Shown: positions 59,038 to 64,000 of the stretch, piece after piece
Layout: the number at the start of each line of letters is the position of its first letter
How positions within the stretch are numbered: the first letter of the stretch is position 1
From: Podospora bellae-mahoneyi
Taxonomy: Eukaryota > Ascomycota > Sordariomycetes > Sordariales > Podosporaceae
DNA length: 64,000 nt
Direction of reading: 5' to 3'
Assembly: GCF_035222275.1 (NCBI RefSeq)
Contig: NC_085883.1
Span: 1,550,001-1,614,000, forward strand
Notes under the pieces: generated by a model
Database searches by the model: none
Told to the model about the DNA's origin: nothing
The model's input: only the letters and a program-made list of their open reading frames with translations
Made by a program: the position numbers and the translations under genes

Positions 59038-62000
59038 GGGCAGGATGATGTGTGTGGTGAGTTGTCGGGCTAAGATGGTAGTGGTATGCGGCTATCAATG
59101 CATGTCACAAAGCTGGGTGGCGATTCGTTAGGCCGGTATCGAGAGCAGCCGGGCAGATAGCGGCAGTGAGAAACAGGGTCACCAAGACAGCCTGACGGAT
59201 GATGAACGAGTGAGATGAGTGAAATGAAATGGATGTTGTACGACAAAAGTCCTTCTTTTTGTGAGAGTGAGATCTTTCTGACCGCCTGTCTTTTGTTGAG
59301 AGCTGCACATGGGTTGTTTGCTGTAAGGCCCGGACCGCGGTGTGGCCATGGCGGGGTCAGTCCCAGTGCGCTGGGTCACCAGCAGGGCATCCGTCAGCAC
59401 CCAAACCTCAACTGTCGAGGGGTGTCATCCATCATCAACCATCCCATCTTTCTTTGTTCCAAGACCTCATCAGAGTGATGTATCCCATGGAGTCGAAAGC
59501 TCCCCTCATTTGGATACCGCCACACCCAAGGTAATAACCGATGTTTCATTGCTGCCTAGTACCTCCAAGTTCACACTCAGGATCATCCCTCACAGGTGAG
59601 TCATGTAGAAGCAAGGTATGCCCATGCTTTATTTGCAGCTTCAATATAGCTTCATGTGACACCAAACCATCCCCCATCGAGCAGGTCCCTCTCTCAGCCC
59701 AACGGCACACACGATGCAACTGCCCGTCGGGACAAAGCAGAATTGCATCGTGGCAGCACATACACCCAAGCAACATCTTATCGCGATAAAGTGATCCCCA
59801 GTCGCCCCCATCCAATCGATCACGACCACCACCACCGCCACAAGAAATATCCAGGCGCTTGCCTCGCTTTTATTTTTCTGGCCTCAATCCAATAAATCTT
59901 GGTCACAGAATGAAAAGAGTGGCAAATGAGTGAGCCCCTTGAAATAAGGACCAATCTTCAAAACACCTCAAAACCGGGTTAATCCAACCACCATCCCGCA
60001 GAGGACCTACCGACCTACCCTATCGCATCTCGCTCCGTCCCGCCTTTCCCCGCGGCACCGTGATCCAATTCCCGCAAGGCCCAGCCACAAATTGCACAAC
60101 CACCCTTGAGCCATCCCCAGCCGGTTTGACCACTACCACTTTATGAGAATTATCCGGGTTACTATTCATTGTCTCGGCCGGCAAGGCGGGCTCCCAGTAT
60201 CATCCCCTCCCGGGGCTGGAAAGATGGGGGGAAATATACAGGAGGGTTGCTCACCCTTCTTTGTACTCAGTATCACAGATGGTGGAAAGTAGCCTCAGTG
60301 TAGAATACGAGAACGCCGAAGCATCGTGAGGCTCGCCTGATCAAGGTGAGTTTGCCGAGCGGGAAGCGGTTTGACGCCGTTGAGGTGCATCTGCAACACA
60401 ATGCCAATGGTAATGTTAAGCTTTTTCCCATCTTCCTCGCGTCTGCACAATCCCGTCATTCTCCCCTCACTTCTGGTCAGGCACAAATATCGATATTACC
60501 CCACATGAGGGGGGAGACGCGTCGGTATCTGGAGAAATACCTCGCGCAAGGCGCGTCCCGGGGTATAGGAATATATCAGCGCATTCTCTGGCTGATAGTG
60601 GTGCGCTTGAGGAAATTGCCTGTCATACAATAGGAATGTCGAACACTAGCCTTGTAATCCCATCACGCAACGAAGTATGTATTGGCAAGACAGAGTCAGG
60701 TGTTGGTGTGTATGATGCCGTGCAACGGAGCACGGCCGTCGTGCCTAGCTCCCCCGTGGGACAATGGACCTCCAAGGTGAGGTGTGCAACCCGCGTCCGA
60801 GGACGGGAACGGAGGGAGGAAGGGTGTTGATGATCAATCCTTGGTAGAACTCACCGGAAATTCTGTGAGGAAAATTGTCTCCAAGCCGACATCTCCCCGT
60901 CGTTCCAAAGGCCCGAGTCCAGAACACTTCTCCGGATACTGCCCCCGGTAGTGCGAAGTAAATCGCGGAAGATCCCTTCCCTCTTTTGGTACTTCCGAGG
61001 ATCCGCTATCATCTCTCTCCCCACCGCGACCCGGAAATCGTTCCAAGGCAACGGGAAAATTGCCCAGCAACCACGAGGGGAATTCCCACTGGTTTCAGCC
61101 TTGATCAGGAGCTAATTCCCAACACCCGGCATTGCAAACCTTGGAAAGCAATCGACGATTTCCACGATGTGCCGGTCATAATGACGACGACGACATTGCC
61201 GAGCGATCACGGCGGTGTCCGATATTGCGCACAGTGGAGTTTTGTTCACTTTTTTTTTTTTTTGCATTTCTCAGCTCCGGGGCTTCGGCCTTGAGTGGAG
61301 AGGAAATTTACATTTTCAGCTTGTTGGGTAATGAGAAGAAGCAAAGGCGGCGCAGAAGTTGATTGCTGGATCTTTTGGTGGTGGTGGTGGTGGAACAAGT
61401 CAGCCATGTCGGCGTGTTTTTCGAAATTCCTTCTGTCGGCGCCGAAGGCGAGGCTTTGTGCTACTAGTCAAGCCCTCCGACGGCACCGCGGAGGCCCAGC
61501 CAGTGCCTTGCATTGTAACAAGTGCGATGCTGAGAAACCGTGATACGTACTGTTGGGTCTTGTGCAGGTAGCAAATGGTTTCTTTTACCATCCTTTGGTT
61601 GGGGGCGGGAAGGGGGGGCGATCGGCAGTGTTTGAAAGAATGTCCTTGTCGCATGATGGAGCTGTTTGTTCTTCATTCAGCTCCAGCGAGATCGCGAGAC
61701 AAGTGCTTTGATGTCTCTGCATTTTGTTGACTTGAACCCCTATTGCCCCTGCAGACTGCGCAAGCTTGCCCTTTCTTTTGGCTCTTGTTCTTCTGTTGGA
61801 TCTCAGGATGAAGCCAGATGATGAATCGATTGCGATCTTTTGCATCACTCACAGGCCCAGTGGTGCTGAAAAATCCAGGGGGCTCTCGTGGGAGTGGAGG
61901 TTGCGTCCCTGCGGGGCCAGCCCCAATGAGGTTAAGCGTCAGGAACAACCGTTTTATTGGATCGCGGAAGCATTGACGGACCCGTGATGGTGGGACGGAT

Positions 62001-64000
62001 GTGCGCGGTTAACGGCCAGGGGGTGAGGGGGCGTCAATATAGCCATCAGGGGGGAGAAGGCGGGAAGCAGCGAGAACGCTTGTCGAAGGTTGGAACACTT
62101 TTTGACTTCTGACAGCCAGTGGCTCCTGAACTGCCCCTTGGCAGATTTTGGTGATGCTCCTCATGACGGCCATCTTCGGGGCTGCTTTTGTGCCTGGCCG
62201 AGGATGCCCGGCTCACTGCCGAGGGCCCGACCGGCCGTAGCATTTCCAGACTGCTATTTCTCTGTTGTCCGAGGTCGGGTGAGGTCTGTCCGCTCTGCAA
62301 CCCTCTCGACAGCCTCGTCACATCGTGCGGAGGGAAACGAATGGGCGGGAGGCGCCAAAACGGGCTCGCTTGGCCGGTCCAATCGGGAACAGATGCTATC
62401 ACCATTGGCAAGTTGAAATTGGGACCATTTCTTTGTTTTCCGACCATGAATTCGTTTGGGGCTCTGCGTCCATGTCCGCACACCGTCACTGGATGCACTT
62501 GTCCGCCGTGCTGGCCACAGAGATCACCCCACGATCGTCTGCAGGCCTCATTCGTTTGCCTTCGGGAATTCCCACCAGGATTGACGCCATCCATCCATGG
62601 TGACCAAGATGCGGGGGTGTGCATCTTCCCTGCCCCCTTTCCCCCGCACTCTTTTGCCGCCCGGTGACAGAGACTCGAAGGAGGGATTTTGGCGACGCAG
62701 ACTAAAGGAGAAGGATAGGTGCTGCTGCTTGGTTTGCTTTTGTCTTTTCATAGCGCCGATGCAAAGCGTTGGAGTCTTGGATCTTTTGGGTGGTTGAAGA
62801 TGGTGGGGCGGTTGCGGAAGACTGCCGGAGACAATCGTCCAGTGCCACGATAGCAGCGACCAATCCGCACTCAGGATACGCTTCAGAAAAAGGGGGGTTG
62901 TATTCTGTCGTCTTCTGTTCTGGACCCTGAACATGTCTCGGAGTTCTTCTTGTAGTGACGTGAAGTGCCAATGGGAGGATTTGGCGGGAGAGTTGTATCA
63001 TGAAGCTGATCCGGGGCACAGTGGGGGAGGATGCGCAAACATCAAAACCAATGCCGAATGGTGAGTGCCGGATGCCGGATCTTGTCCTGTTCTAACCAAC
63101 CGCTCCAGAGTTTGCTTCCGAATTCAGCGGCAGATAGGCTGAAAAGGAGGCAATGGGCAGCGGAAAAGGGTTACAGCTTCATGCGTACCGTGCAGTGTGC
63201 CGTGACATGTTCTGTTTCTGCCCTCGCAGCTCCTGCATCTGCGCCATGGAAACCATCACTTTCAGGGCGGCGGACGAAGTGTTGAAACTAGCGTAGGCTT
63301 CGTAAGGTAGCGTGTGCCCTTCTCTTCCGAAGCTGGGCTGACTTGTCGCCCCCATTGTCTCTTTCTTTCTACTCGGTAGGGAACACAAAGTGTGCACACA
63401 ATTAAAGCGCAAAAGTTGCATGTCATGAATCCGTATGAGACTGTTCCAGGTCGACACAGGCAAGGAGGTGCTGGTTCGAGGTCATGGCAACGGGCAGCAG
63501 TTTCCCCTCGCACAGCTCGAGGCACTGACCAGTCGTTTTCGTCTGTTTCCGTTTCCAAAATTTCTTCTTCATCCCCTGTTCATTTGTTGCGTGCACACCC
63601 CGCTGTTCCCCACCTGAAGCTCTCATGCAGGTCCTGACCAATAAAGAGCGGTGACTGCTGTCGGTGCACGGACTTATATGGGGCCGAGCAAGTCCAGGGA
63701 AAGGGGTCACAGCCAATGATAAACCCCAATTCCGGGATGTCTCGGGGTCTTAGGCACACGCCCCTCTTCGGCGGTTTGACAGCGAGATGCTGGCCTGCCT
63801 GACTTGATCTCCACCTGCGCTGGGAGTGTGCCGTGGATGCAATCTTGCCCTGGGCCGCTGGACCTGGCTTGTCTTCTCCCAAGGTCCTGCTGCTTTTCCC
63901 CAGATCCAAAATCCCGCCAGATCCCCCCCGTTCTAGGTTTCCAACCTCACCTCACCTGTCGACGCTTTCTTCAACTGCCGGTCCTGTTCTCGCGCCGCTC
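59038..64000. other. Long gene-poor stretch
   Basis: About 5 kb in which I can support no gene. Short frames overlap on both strands, composition is ordinary, and there is a poly-T run near 61249 and a GTG-type repeat near 61378. It may include the 5' end of the GH3 gene and the long promoter of a gene beyond the window. Confidence 0.45.

Noticed and set aside
59105-59308. Hydrophobic stretch upstream of the GH3 gene as its signal-peptide exon
   Set aside because: AVLVTLFLTAAICPAALDTG would suit a signal, but I found no donor/acceptor pair joining it in phase with confidence, so the model starts at 59037.

Overview
The window is nuclear DNA of a filamentous ascomycete, most likely a Sordariomycete. 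I infer this from short introns (about 50-75 nt) with GTRNGT donors and CTRAC-like branch sites, a modular highly reducing polyketide synthase, Zn2Cys6 regulation, a fungal pogo/Fot1-type transposon whose body is AT-converted as by repeat-induced point mutation (RIP), and many Ser/Pro-rich fungal proteins. No species can be named from sequence alone. Exon joins were derived by hand from splice signals and frame continuity.

Layout. 1-16.1 kb is an ordinary gene region: the 3' part of a PDR-type ABC transporter, a Vip1-like RRM protein, a small hydrophilic protein, a coiled-coil protein, an intron-bearing tRNA-Arg(CCG), an alpha/beta hydrolase, an acidic-repeat protein, a gene whose conserved C-terminus is cut by an in-frame stop, and a scrambled Cys-rich/AT-hook gene. 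16.1-41.1 kb is a secondary-metabolite cluster: O-methyltransferase, highly reducing PKS (KS-AT-DH-cMT-ER-KR-ACP, about 2620 aa), SnoaL-like protein, secreted BBE-like FAD oxidoreductase, cytochrome P450, Zn2Cys6 regulator, MFS transporter and short-chain dehydrogenase. 41.8-64 kb is accessory-looking: two decayed related membrane-protein genes, an extraordinary methionine-rich protein (about one residue in five is Met), a secreted hydrophobic protein, a single-pass membrane protein, the RIP-affected transposon with intact terminal inverted repeats, a broken secreted-protein gene, a GH3 beta-glucosidase, and about 5 kb with no recognisable gene.

How the genes work together. The PKS would build a C-methylated reduced chain; the methyltransferase, P450, FAD enzyme, SnoaL-like protein and SDR would tailor or cyclise it; the MFS pump would export it; the Zn2Cys6 protein would control the set. 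PKS, OMT, SDR, Zn2Cys6, FAD oxidase and P450 are the same six functional classes known from the solanapyrone (sol1-sol6) cluster, with a SnoaL-like gene and an MFS gene added. The palindrome TCGGCCGA occurs five times in three of the cluster's intergenic regions (OMT/PKS, PKS/SnoaL-like, P450 upstream) and is a candidate site for the cluster regulator.
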